Of a stretch of DNA of 18,133 nt, positions 7,921-16,835 are shown piece by piece. The notes beneath the pieces are model-generated. The model did not search any database. It was not told where the DNA came from and worked only from the letters and a program-made list of their open reading frames with translations. The DNA is from Spongospora subterranea. Its lineage: Eukaryota; Endomyxa; Phytomyxea; Plasmodiophorida; Plasmodiophoridae. Each line of letters opens with the position of its first letter. Within the stretch, counting starts at the first letter, position 1. The DNA is taken from contig OUQQ01000416.1 in the NCBI GenBank assembly GCA_900404475.1, positions 1 to 18,133 of the forward strand. Reading direction: 5' to 3'. The position numbers were made by a program, and so were the translations under genes.

Positions 7921-8291
7921 TCATAGTCGCGTGATGACAAGATCTGTAGGGAGTTCACAGTGGAAATGGCCGGCCATCATGCGCCGGGTGCGAGCTGCCC
8001 GGCCACATTGGCTGGCTGCTGGCAACCCGTCACACACTGCTGTCAGACACTGCAGTCAGTGACACATTAGGTACAGTCCGGTGTACATGAGAATACTCAC
8101 GGCCAACTCGGATGAGAAACAGTACAGTTCAATAAAGTGCGCATTGGATTTCACCAGCACCACATACACCTTGATTGTTCTCTTTGTTAGGAGTCCATTC
8201 GCCTTTGTCCACATCGTCTCGATCGCTGCCCCATACCGCTCCACAACAATTGCAGGCCAATTACTCTCTTGACGACGAGGTATAGGAGCAG
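7921..8291 (-). CDS. small unknown gene, two clear exons (5' end uncertain)
   Basis: Exon 8291-8101 reads in frame through RRQESNWPAIVVERYG, WTKANGLLTKRTIKVY and ELYCFSSELA, then meets a textbook donor (gcc|gtgagtatt). A 51-nt intron (8100-8050) ending tgcag keeps the frame into exon 8049-7921, which ends at TGA after PTDLVITRL. The second exon stays open for 42 codons, which supports the splice. Upstream, a 52-nt GT-AG intron and one more small exon could lead to an ATG at 8458 (MNLIHQALNI), partly overlapping the 5' flank of the divergent PNUTS-like gene. The first in-frame Met of the firm exon is in ETMWTKAN. I recognise no family, and the product would be about 80-125 residues. Confidence 0.45.
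8028..8063. repeat. imperfect palindrome covering a splice acceptor
   Basis: The sequence cgtcacacactgctgtc is followed almost at once by gacactgcagtcagtgac, its imperfect reverse complement. It covers the acceptor end (ctgca at 8050-8054) of the intron in the small minus-strand gene, so an RNA hairpin there could affect splicing. It may also be chance in a GC-rich stretch. Confidence 0.35.
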
Positions 8292-8529
8292 CTGTAGCTG
8301 ATGGCAGAAAAGGTGATTGGTGCCATTTTGGATAGCCGGATACCTCCTTCCGAGAATGAGCAGACAACCCGCTATCTTGTCAAATGTATTTTTTTTAAAT
8401 CCTAGTTTCCATTGGTTGCTAAAAAAACGATATTTAGGGCTTGATGGATCAAGTTCATGGGAAGATGAGTCGGTCTTGCTAAAACAGTATGGAAAAGAAT
8501 TGATATCCGATTTCTGCAACAAACGCGAT

Positions 8530-10723
8530 ATGTCCAAACAATCCCAATTTGTGAAGATCGATTCTGCTCATAACTTATTACTATCCATTTCATCCGATGA
8601 TGAAGGATCGTCACGATCTCCTTCGCCTTCCCCTCCCGGCTCTAGTTCGCCGGTTTTGTCCCAGCAAATGCCACCCCAACCTGATGACACAGCCGATAAT
8701 GTTCAACAATCCTATTTTTCATTCGAGGGGCTTCTCGCTCAGTCTTCTGGGTCATGTTTGACCCCATTTCTGTGCAATCTATCGGTTTCAGACCGCCATC
8801 CGTTTATCTATTATGCTATTCGGATGTTGAACAATGATCAGCTTTCAAGGTCTCTGCGTTTCACTGAATATAAACCACAGTCCTGACTTCGTTCGATAGC
8901 ATTGCCCTTTACAGAACCAGCAGCAATTCAACACCGTTTCTATCGGAAATGGAATCTTGGTGTCAAACGGCCATGCAGCAGAATGATATCGCTTTTATTC
9001 AAGATTTATTTTTCTTTGTTGAAATCATGCCGCTGCCACAAAGCTCATCCTATACCAAATTTTCCAATTTCCTTTCCCAAGTTCAGTCTCACCAAGAGTT
9101 AGGGGTCATTGCCGCTCGAATCCTTGGGAAGTGGAAGCCATCAATTCCATCTAAATTATTGTATGTGTATATTGCTGAGGTTTCTTATTCAGTATCAATT
9201 GATGGGTTTACAGCAATGCGTCAACAGCTAATATTAGCGTAAAGCCTGCAACGCACGAAGAAAAACCTCCCGAAATTATTCGCGTCCCTCCTCCTTCTAA
9301 ACTAACATCCCCTGCGTTGACCTCTACAGCAGAACCGGTCAATCAACCTCGGAATGTTATCGAAGTTCCTTTATCTGTAGCAACAAGTCCTGATCATAAG
9401 CTTCGGAACAGATCTCCTGAAATATCTCGCACGCTTCCTACGCGCGGTCCGAATCCTACTCCGCGCGAAGCGACTGAATCTGATCGTCGAAGCTCACCAG
9501 GTACAAAATCAAATCCTTCTCGTTATCAAGCTACTGTTAAAACAACTGCACCTGATAATAACACACGTCGCTCTGTTTACCAAGAATCTGGCACGCAATC
9601 ATCTAATGGACGTTCTGGTGGTCAAAGCGGCTCATATTCGCAACCTGGTTCTAAAAGTGGTGACTATCGTAATCGGGACACTCGAGAATCCTCAAAGAAG
9701 TTTCCACATGCAGTTCCACGATTTTCAGCTCCATTGCCAGCTTCCGCTCACGGTGATTATGACAATCAACGAAGTGGGCCGCAACGCAATGGGGCAACCA
9801 GCAATCGCAGTCAGAAATATGTTTCCAGTGGTGGCGATAGGTTCGATACTCGAGCCTCGAATCAGACTGAAAGGCCCCGTGATCAGCCACCGATTCATCC
9901 GGATAGACAGGTTCATCGCCAGCAATCTACGGCGACTGCTCGTGGACAGGAATTTTACCAGAATAATAGGGATTCGTATCACGACTCTTTTCCTTCGGAC
10001 CAATCTGGTAGGCAAAAGTATCGTCCTAACGCTGTTGCAAATCCCTCCGATAGGAACTCTTATCAAGAACCGGGTAACCTTCGCTCTAACCGTCGCGATT
10101 ATTCTCACAATTCATCGTCCAATACCCCAAACCGTCAGATAATTGGGCAAGGTTATCAGCCGTCGTCAGCGCAGAAGTCGACCGATTACGGTAGGCAGGC
10201 TTATGAAGATGGTTCCTCTGTCCGCCATCAAAGATCAAATGTCGATCCCGCACGTGCGGTTGATAGTCGTTCCCGAGCCAGCACTGACAGTCGAAATAAT
10301 GCATCATATGACAAAAGTAACGGTTTGCCAAGCGGTATTGGTCGCGGTCGGTCCATCAATACCGATGCGTCCTATAAGTTTCGCTCTAACCCATCCATTA
10401 CTGAGTTTCCCGTAGCTCATGATTTCTCGCGTTCGCAAAAGCAGCGTCCCGATTTTTCTGATGAATCGCATGATCGTATGCGTCCCCATGGCAGATCATC
10501 CGATGATTCCCGAAAAGATTCTTCGAACGACTTCAGCAACCGGGCGTTATCTAACAAGAGACGACCTGACGATAATTGGTCGTCATCATACTCAGGTCCC
10601 AACAAAGCTGTTCGTTTATCTGAAGACGAGCGTCGTGATTTGATCGAAAGAGGCGCCTGTTTGTACTGCCGAAAACCTGGTCATTCTATTGACAATTGTA
10701 AAACTCGCCCTGCACGATCTTAG
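8530..10723 (+). CDS. LW/TFIIS-N-like (PNUTS-like) domain protein with disordered tract and CCHC zinc knuckle, three exons
   Basis: Exons 8530-8849, 8915-9160 and 9214-10723 join in phase through 65- and 53-nt GT-AG introns to give 691 aa. After a Ser/Pro-rich N-terminus (SPSPSPPGSSSP), residues about 65-190 form a helical domain. Its pattern (ESWCQTAMQQNDI, FFFVEIMPLP, LGVIAARILGKWKP) resembles the TFIIS N-terminal (LW) domain of PNUTS/PPP1R10, a nuclear PP1-targeting and transcription factor. Residues about 200-660 are low complexity, rich in Ser, Arg, Asn, Gln, Asp and Tyr, like RNA-binding disordered regions. The C-terminus has one knuckle, C671-x2-C674-x4-H679-x4-C684, preceded by DERRDLIERGA, a context typical of retrotransposon Gag. 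I see no clear PP1-docking RVxF-type motif. A role in nuclear RNA or chromatin is inferred. Domain identity is moderate; the gene structure is good. Confidence 0.75.
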
Positions 10724-11797
10724 TTTACTATCGGTTTATACACATAGATTATCTACAAGCTTAAGTACAATTCTGAAGTTTGCGTTCCGTTCCATCCGGT
10801 CAAATTTTGTGGCTTGTTTGTATTTTGTCAGGTATCCACAACTATGTCTTGCAAGTTTGATCATCCTGTGTGTGTCTTTGTTGTTCTGCCACTTTTCTTC
10901 CTTTGTTGATAACAAACTGTCTTCTGGCAGCCTTAGCATTGTCGTAGCGAATTGGTCTTAATCAACAGCCGATACGATTTTGAAGTAATGATCATCGCTG
11001 CTGAACCCAATTCTTAGCGATCTGCTGTCTGCTCTGTGTGAGATTCTTTCCTGATGCTGGCACTTCAGCAATATCATTCCCGGTATTGACAGAGACTTAT
11101 TGGCAAGTCATTTAGCGTAAAATTGCACTTTCCTCCTGGTTTCGCTCTACCCATATGTCTCGATCATCAATATGCTTTTACGTTTTCAAGCAGTTACCAC
11201 ATGCTGTTCAGGGCAATTTAGGATCGCTTTCGTCATCGTGGTAAGACGTTCAGTTTTTTTTTGCCTTATTGCTGAGGTTTTTGTTTGTTGTTCATTCAAT
11301 TCTCACAGGGTCATTGTTGATTGTACTAAATGTCTCTCTTTTCATCTTGTTTGTCAAACTCTCAGTGCAGGTTGTCACAAGTAACAGCAACCACATTGAC
11401 CAGGGGATTAGCCCTCTGCGTTGATAATTTGATTGTGTTTTCGATCATATTCAAACCTTGGCTTCAATCATCAGTTGTAAAAATACACATTTAGAATGAT
11501 TACACCAGCAATTGTTCACGATCAGGTCACAATATTTATTGGTGTTTCGAAAAGTAGCGGATTTCATTTTGTAGTGTCTGTGATGTCTAACTCCGGATTC
11601 TTGCTTTCAAAGGGGCTCCGTTAACGGATAATGATTCTATCGGGTTCCATGGTGTACGTTTCGTCTGCGCGGCTCAATAGCCTTGATATGACGGTTGCAA
11701 AGTCAATGGTTTGCCAAGGCGACCCCGTGGTGGCCAGATATTGGGCGTTTATCTGACTGTGTTGGGATTTGGTTACACATGATCATTATTGACTGAC
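10724..11797. other. 1.07-kb intergenic region, T-rich on the plus strand
   Basis: The first few hundred bases are probably the 3' UTR of the preceding gene, although no AATAAA is seen near the stop. From about 11120 to 11400 there are protein-like fragments next to splice-like signals (a gtaagacg donor at 11241, and acceptors ttctcacag near 11310 and cagtgcag near 11371). One hypothetical joining gives a hydrophobic stretch (SLLIVLNVSLFILFVKL) ending at a TGA near 11420. Another frame gives a Cys/His cluster (VDCTKCLSFHLVC). These readings exclude each other and I claim no gene. The promoter of the following gene lies in 11430-11797. Confidence 0.4.
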
Positions 11798-13084
11798 ATG
11801 GTCACCATATCATATTTCATCATATTCTTCACCATATCCTCCCTGGTATCACACTCAGAATCGCTCATCATCGAAGGGCAACAAGATGGCGACACCCCAG
11901 CTCCGCACTGGGTTTTCGCCAATTCGTCGTTCGTTGTTTCAGGGAGCGTAGCGGCGGCTGTTTCTAAGGCAGCGCTTCGTTCGTGCCGTTTAGATCATGC
12001 GCAGATCGCAAATAGATTCGTGAAATTGCCATCCGATTCGTTAATCATGGGCTCATGTACCTTACAATTCATTCAGCAATGCCAGAAATATAATTGCCTT
12101 GGAATAATCAGCCATAAGAGGACCTTCGAAATGGGGGATTGGCTGTGGAGACCAAACCTGTCCAGGGACCCGTTTACAAACCTGCCTATCGTCTCCGTTG
12201 AGAAGGAAATTGGCGACCGTATCGATGAATTGCTCACCGAAAATCCAAGTCGGATTCTTAACGTTGCTTCTGGAGATCCTAACGAAGAAGATTCTGTTAT
12301 ATCAGTAGTATGGTTGAACGGAGCATGGTCTTTTATTTCCCTATATTGTCTTGTCAACCTTGTTCATATCCTGTACAAATTCGCATCTTGGTGCATGATC
12401 AAAGACCGTCTTCGGAGGCAGCAAACCATGTTTCTAACGTTGGGGATTCTCATTCCATTGTTCATCGCATGCGTACTCCGCCTAGCTGCCACAACAAACT
12501 TGGGCTTTTCGTTTTCGGGCCGGTTAATTCCACTGAACTGGTTTCGCTTCTGTATGGGCCTTCAAGTAACCACCATGTTCCTATGCGTTGTCGTCATGAT
12601 TCTGTGCCTAAAAGACGTTATCGACAACGCCTCTCAAGCATTGGACCAGACCCGCAGTCGTTGGACGAAAATCGTGACACTCACCATCGCCACGCTTCTG
12701 GTTGTTGTCGATTATTTTATTACTATTTATACCACTCCTGTCTTAATATCTGAAAGCTACGCTTTGATATACGTCATTATTCTACTGCCCATTGGCTTCG
12801 TTTTTATTCTCTATGGATATCGAGTCACTCAGCATCTGTTTATCGTTCGTGTGCAAGAGAATGAGATGCGCCTTCGGCGAAGTTTCGCAGTTCGGGTCCG
12901 CGACACTGGATTCTGCATTTTCCTGACCATTTCCGCCGGGCTTTGGAACTCGTTGTCCCGCAATATTTACCCGTTCTGGACATCGTTGGCGCTCGCCTGC
13001 TTCTACGCCAACCTGCTGACCACAGTTCTAATAGGGTGCATTCGTCTGCCAAAAACTAAGTTAGAGCCATTAGCAGCTAAATAA
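11798..13084 (+). CDS. intronless membrane protein: signal peptide, lumenal/extracellular domain, about seven TM helices
   Basis: The frame opens at TTG 11789, but the first ATG is at 11798 (ctgacATGG) and gives 428 aa ending in TAA. Residues 1-20 are a hydrophobic signal peptide. Residues about 21-168 form an extracellular or lumenal domain with Cys63, Cys87, Cys95 and Cys100, possible N-glycosylation at N42 and N120, and a CLGIIS strand followed by LPIVSVEKEIGDRI, which recalls a PA (protease-associated) domain. Hydrophobic helices follow at about 172-195, 210-232, 249-272, 292-315, 320-345, 368-386 and 394-416. A basic loop (KDRLRRQQ) lies between the first two, and the tail is short. A receptor-like or sorting role is plausible for this topology but inferred. 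I cannot name the family. It has no introns, unlike its neighbours. AATAAA at 13080-13085 overlaps the stop. Confidence 0.85.
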   Translation: MVTISYFIIFFTISSLVSHSESLIIEGQQDGDTPAPHWVFANSSFVVSGSVAAAVSKAALRSCRLDHAQIANRFVKLPSDSLIMGSCTLQFIQQCQKYNCLGIISHKRTFEMGDWLWRPNLSRDPFTNLPIVSVEKEIGDRIDELLTENPSRILNVASGDPNEEDSVISVVWLNGAWSFISLYCLVNLVHILYKFASWCMIKDRLRRQQTMFLTLGILIPLFIACVLRLAATTNLGFSFSGRLIPLNWFRFCMGLQVTTMFLCVVVMILCLKDVIDNASQALDQTRSRWTKIVTLTIATLLVVVDYFITIYTTPVLISESYALIYVIILLPIGFVFILYGYRVTQHLFIVRVQENEMRLRRSFAVRVRDTGFCIFLTISAGLWNSLSRNIYPFWTSLALACFYANLLTTVLIGCIRLPKTKLEPLAAK

Positions 13085-13085
13085 A
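13080..13085 (+). terminator. polyadenylation signal overlapping the stop codon
   Basis: AATAAA spans the final Lys codon and the TAA of the membrane-protein gene and runs into an A-tract. If used, the 3' UTR would be only 10-30 nt. Confidence 0.5.
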
Positions 13086-13090
13086 AAAAA

Positions 13091-13312
13091 TCGTTATGAA
13101 CTTGGCAAGTGCCTTCACTCAAAAGTCGTACAGCGAAAATACTCATTTTTTCTGTAATTTTCCTGAACAGTTATTTTCTAAAATGGTGTTCAAGAAGATA
13201 GGGAAACTCGTTATGAGCTTGGCAAGTGCCTTCATTCTAGTCGTACAGCAAAAATATTCATTTTCTCTGTAAATTTCTGAAAAGTTATTTTCCAAAATGG
13301 TGTTCAGAAGAT
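13091..13312 (+). repeat. tandem duplication of a roughly 107-bp unit
   Basis: The unit starting tcgttatgaacttggcaag (13091-13199) recurs at 13208-13312 with scattered substitutions and small indels. The shared landmarks are ttggcaagtgccttca, gtcgtacagc and aaaatggtgttca. The offset is 117 bases. A minus-strand frame across both copies (13412-13143) repeats the peptide LNTILENN, which follows from the duplication and is not evidence of a gene. Confidence 0.85.
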
Positions 13313-13627
13313 CTAATCGGTTGAAATTGTCTCGGCTGTTCAGCAATGTACATACTGTGTTGAAAGGCGCAGCGCAACCTGCGCAACGAAAAATATGGTC
13401 ATCTGTTATCACTGAGCTGTTAATGACGATACGGCGCGGAGATAATCCAGATCAGACAGTGATATTTTGAACATAGCACATTCGATAGAGGTTGTGAAAG
13501 GGGGTAAACCGACGGCCAGGCCCAGCTGCAGGATAGGCTGATTGATCGGGGCGCTCTCGCTGGATCATCATCTCAACACGCGCGTTTAAATTGACCTGAA
13601 ACCACTAGGCCGACCCTGGTCATACGC
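13313..13627. promoter_or_regulatory. 5' flank of RAB11
   Basis: This gap of about 315 bases between the tandem duplication and the RAB11 start must contain the RAB11 promoter and 5' UTR. I see no TATA box or other recognisable element. Confidence 0.4.
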
Positions 13628-14528
13628 ATGGAGGACAGCAAACCCTCGGCCAAATCTGTGAATGATGAAGATTACGATTATCTATTCAAAGTCGTTCTGA
13701 TTGGCGACTCCGGTGTCGGGAAATCGAACCTGCTGTCTCGGTTCACGCGTAATGAGTTTAACCTCGAAAGCAAATCGACGATCGGGGTGGAGTTCGCTAC
13801 GCGCTCAATAAAGACCGAAGATAAAGTCATCAAAGCTCAAATTTGGGATACTGGTTGGTGTTTCTTTGTTTAAGATGAGTTCGTTCTAAATTTTTTTGCT
13901 GTTTAGCCGGTCAGGAGAGGTATCGAGCAATCACATCAGCTTATTATCGCGGTGCTGTGCGTCGACACCGTACTCTTTTTTGTATTTGCAATTTCTCACG
14001 CTCTTCTAGGTTGGGGCTTTACTAGTATACGACATGAGCAAGCGGCTGACGTACGACAATGTTGGCCGTTGGCTGAAAGAGCTACGTGACCACGCTGATG
14101 AAAATATTGTGATAATGCTTGTTGGAAACAAGAGAGATCTTCGTCACATGAGGTTGGACCGCATACAAATTCGCTGATAGATTTTGCTAAACTTGACTTG
14201 ACACATCAGGACTGTACCGACTGACGAAGCCAAAGAATTTTGTGAAGCCAATAATCTATTTTTTATTGAAACCAGTGCTTTAGATGCCAGCAATGTTGAC
14301 TTAGCATTTCAGCGAATTCTAACCGGTATATAGTGTGTGTTATATTGTTCTGTGAATCGTCCTAACTAAGCTACAGAGATATATCGGTTAATAAGTAAAA
14401 AGAACGTGGCATCGGACGGTAGCGCTGTTCACAAGTTCACTGGATCTGGACAGGCAATTGTTATCACTGATGAAAACGCGGCTCCCTCATCCGGCTCCAA
14501 CTCTGGATCTCGTTGTTGCAGAGGATAA
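13628..14528 (+). CDS. RAB11: RAB11 small GTPase, five exons
   Basis: Rab11 directs traffic through recycling endosomes and the trans-Golgi, cycling between GDP and GTP forms on membranes. Exons 13628-13853, 13907-13956, 14010-14152, 14210-14325 and 14377-14528 join through GT-AG introns of 53, 53, 57 and 51 nt to give 228 aa. All nucleotide-binding motifs are present: P-loop GDSGVGKS at 26-33, switch I around [10 protein letters not shown] with T51, WDTAGQE at 73-79 including the catalytic Gln78, NKRD at 132-135 and ETSAL at 160-164. The Rab11-type [11 protein letters not shown] start and [20 protein letters not shown] block are nearly invariant. The hypervariable tail is Ser/Gly-rich and ends in CCRG, whose two Cys are the likely geranylgeranylation sites. 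The tail is shorter past the Cys pair than the usual CCxxx. Start chosen at the only upstream ATG that gives a normal N-terminus. Confidence 0.97.
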
Positions 14529-14813
14529 TATTCTAATGTAGCTCGCCTTATCTGTCATTGCAGTTGTTGATCACCGTTTGCTTTGTACATGAGTTTCAAC
14601 CAACTTTAGCTATATTTCTTAGCTTCATTGGATTTTCAGGGAGGTACCGTAGACTTGAAGTGACCAGGTCCGCCTTCCTCAGATGTTTTCTTTAGAGGAG
14701 GGTACACCATCAACAGGAAATGAAAAATAATTGAAATGCTTTTGCACACCGAGCTTCTCAGGACGAATTCAAAGGCTTTTTTTCCTTGAAAAAGGAAGCC
14801 ATTTATTTTGGTG
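14529..14813. other. convergent 3' flanks of RAB11 and the minus-strand gene
   Basis: This 285-base stretch separates the RAB11 stop from the stop of the opposing gene. On the minus strand AATAAA lies at 14807-14802, shortly after that gene's stop, and is a good poly(A) signal. A plausible plus-strand signal for RAB11 is not evident. Confidence 0.5.
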
Positions 14814-16030
14814 CTAAATGCTAAACGCAGGTTTTCTATCTCCATGCTTATGAGCAGGTCCCGATTTCATGGGTGCATGTTCTCTCCCCTCTGTTGGTTC
14901 TAAACATGTGAGCGTGGACGATAGAGAATTCGTAGGATTTAACGTCAGCAACAATTGAAAGTGCTGTGAATCACGTGTGACTTGTGGTACTCGTTTTGGA
15001 GGTGGTGACCTCATTCGGTCCAGAATAGTGGTTGTTCTTTGAGATAGACAAGCCGAAGAGGCATGACACCGACTTCGCAATGGGGAAGGATGCGGTTCTC
15101 ATCATCCATACTTTGTCATGAACTGTGGGAACACATCCTTCAGGGTAGTTTATCTGGATACCTTTTCCGACGACCCGTCCTCCACGTCTGCCCTTTGACA
15201 GTAGAAATGGTTGAAACTGATCCTCACATCTGGTGACACCAACCGTCACCCTGGAGATTGGATCGATTCGTCGGCCGATGGCTGTATATTCATCCACTTC
15301 GTACAATCCGGTCATATCGAAATCAACTTCAATTCCGTCGATATTGGCGATGAAATCTTCTGTTGGATGGTTCACGGAAGTACTCAACAAACCGATTGTT
15401 GTGTTCCAGATCGTATCTTGAGTTTCGTGCAAAAACCCATTGTTGCACCATATTTTCCTTGCACAGGAAGCGATGCATAAGAATGCTAATACCGGTACCA
15501 ACTACTTCCGGAACGAGCTTCTTCAGTTCACCTGAAGACAATTCCAATTATTGTCTCGCTTCAAGTTTTTTGATGAAAATAAGTCGCAGATTGAAGCACT
15601 GATATGTGATTTGAGGCGCCTTGTCCAACGCTTCACCTATCGCTGGTTCAATAAATTGTGATGATATTGATAGTCGCCTGAGAATGATAACCTCCTTCGG
15701 CACACATTCTACTGACGATATCTGGTCTCAAAGTCCAAGGAGAATCCAAATTCTGCTGTAATCTATTATGAGTACAGGATTTATCCAGAATTTGTTCTTC
15801 GCGTCCTGAACTCTGAGGAAACTGATGAATCTTCGCAGGACGTCGTTGTATTTTGTTGCAAAGTAGGCGAGTTCGTTGGCGCCATTCTTACAATGAAGAC
15901 AGCTGCCAAAGTGTGTTTTAAGATTTTGTATGGCGTACTGGGAATTCCGCACCGATTATGGTGCTGAGCGAGATCGGCCAACTCCAATAATCGTATCGGC
16001 GTTAAAGTTCGTAATCTGGTTCCCTCCGAT
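14814..16030 (-). CDS. unidentified multi-exon gene, six-exon model, possibly disrupted
   Basis: A fully in-phase model by descending position is: up to 15983, 15937-15776, 15721-15637, 15531-15493, 15416-15010 and 14963-14814. Its introns are 45, 54, 105, 76 and 46 nt. Recognisable stretches are NQITNFNADTIIG, FGSCLHCKNGANELAYF, FISFLRVQDAKNKFW, SSVECVPKEVIILRRL, EDFIANIDGIEVDFDMTG, VTVGVTRCEDQFQPFLL and, at the end, HGDRKPAFSI. The longest exon (135 codons) and the last exon are the firmest. No ATG is found for the first exon, which abuts the FAS1 gene head to head, so the start is unknown. The 105-nt intron contains an open, protein-like stretch (FNLRLIFIKKLEARQ) that runs into a TAA, so a nonsense mutation in an exon is the alternative. 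I recognise no domain. Several paired Cys suggest a secreted or structured protein. Confidence 0.45.
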
Positions 16031-16059
16031 ACCATTTCCAATATCCCCCTATCAACGTC
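15984..16059. promoter_or_regulatory. probable bidirectional promoter between divergent genes
   Basis: Fewer than 80 bases separate the first recognised exon of the minus-strand gene from the ATG of the FAS1 gene. If that exon is near the 5' end, both genes share a promoter or have overlapping 5' UTRs. No specific element is recognisable. Confidence 0.3.
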
Positions 16060-16680
16060 ATGACGATATTCCAACGATTCACCGTTTTTTCGGTTGTTAT
16101 CGCGGCGACGGTGTCTTTAATTTCCGCCCTGGACCTGATCAATACCATTGAGCAACGCGACAACCTCAGCCGATTCGTGAGCGCCATTCGATCCGGTGAT
16201 GTGGATGATGTTCTAGAAGGGCGCGGCCCATGGACAGTATTTGCTCCAACCGACGCCGCGTTCGAAAACATCACGTTGCCGGCCAACGACAGCGATATAT
16301 CGGATCTGATAAAATACCATATCATAGCCGGCAACTTGACAACGTCACGATTGAACCAATCGCTGATGACGCTGAACGGTGAACAGATCATGATCCAGCA
16401 AGCGAGTGGGAATATGTCGAATATGACGATGGTGAATGGCGTCCCGATCATCACTCCGAATATCGCCGCCGATAATGGGATCTTGCACATTATATCTCAG
16501 GTCGGTTTTTTCACTCGCTCCATCCGATAAACACGTCGCTGAATGATCGGTTAGGTACTGGTTCCGGAGGGAGTGGCCATGGAACCTGGCGAAGAGCAAC
16601 CTCCGCCGACACCAGATGTGGAAGGGCCAGAGAACAATAGCACCGGCGATGAGGATTTCTCGGAACCGGATATCGATTAA
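16060..16680 (+). CDS. secreted single fasciclin (FAS1) domain protein, two exons
   Basis: Exons 16060-16500 and 16555-16680, joined in phase through a 54-nt intron, give 188 aa. FAS1 domains mediate cell adhesion and matrix contacts. Residues 1-23 are a signal peptide (VFSVVIAATVSLISA). The FAS1 domain runs from about 24 to 152: DLINTIEQRDNLSRFVSAI, the H1 box TVFAPTDAAF at 59-68, the YH pair at 86-87, and the end block NGVPIITPNI, GILHIISQVLVPE. The intron falls within that last motif, which confirms the splice. Possible N-glycosylation sites are N70, N76, N92, N99, N118 and N121, with one more in the tail. The C-terminal 35 or so residues are acidic and Pro-rich (EEQPPPTPDVEG) with no membrane anchor, so the protein is probably released. 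One FAS1 domain is few compared with the animal proteins that carry four. Confidence 0.92.
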
Positions 16681-16835
16681 GTTGATTTCATTTGATAAAA
16701 AACAGGACGATCATCTCAAAACGGGGGAATAGGGCTGATATTGTAGATGGCGCGTGCAATTCAGACCAACATGAATCTGTCTCCACTCAGACGATCATTG
16801 TGGAAACCGGTCGATTGCTCTAAATTAAATTAACC
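16681..16835. promoter_or_regulatory. short gap between FAS1 and ankyrin genes
   Basis: These 155 bases contain the FAS1 3' flank and the promoter of the ankyrin gene. No AATAAA is present. The two genes have the same orientation. Confidence 0.4.

Noticed and set aside
9606..10142. 178-codon plus-strand frame within the disordered tract of the PNUTS-like gene, and several minus-strand frames there
   Set aside because: They are shifted readings of the Ser/Arg/Asn-rich exon. The main frame is longer, splices in phase with upstream exons and ends in a zinc knuckle.
13143..13412. 89-codon minus-strand frame across the tandem duplication
   Set aside because: Its repeated peptide is a by-product of the duplicated DNA, and the region is a flank between two plus-strand genes.
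15532..15700. Altered genetic code with TAA read as Gln
   Set aside because: TAA ends UTP3, RAB11, the membrane protein and FAS1 at the expected places, and TGA and TAG end others, so the standard code applies.
16002..16490. 162-codon minus-strand frame opposite the FAS1 gene
   Set aside because: It is the antisense shadow of the FAS1 coding sequence, whose motifs and splice junction are clear.
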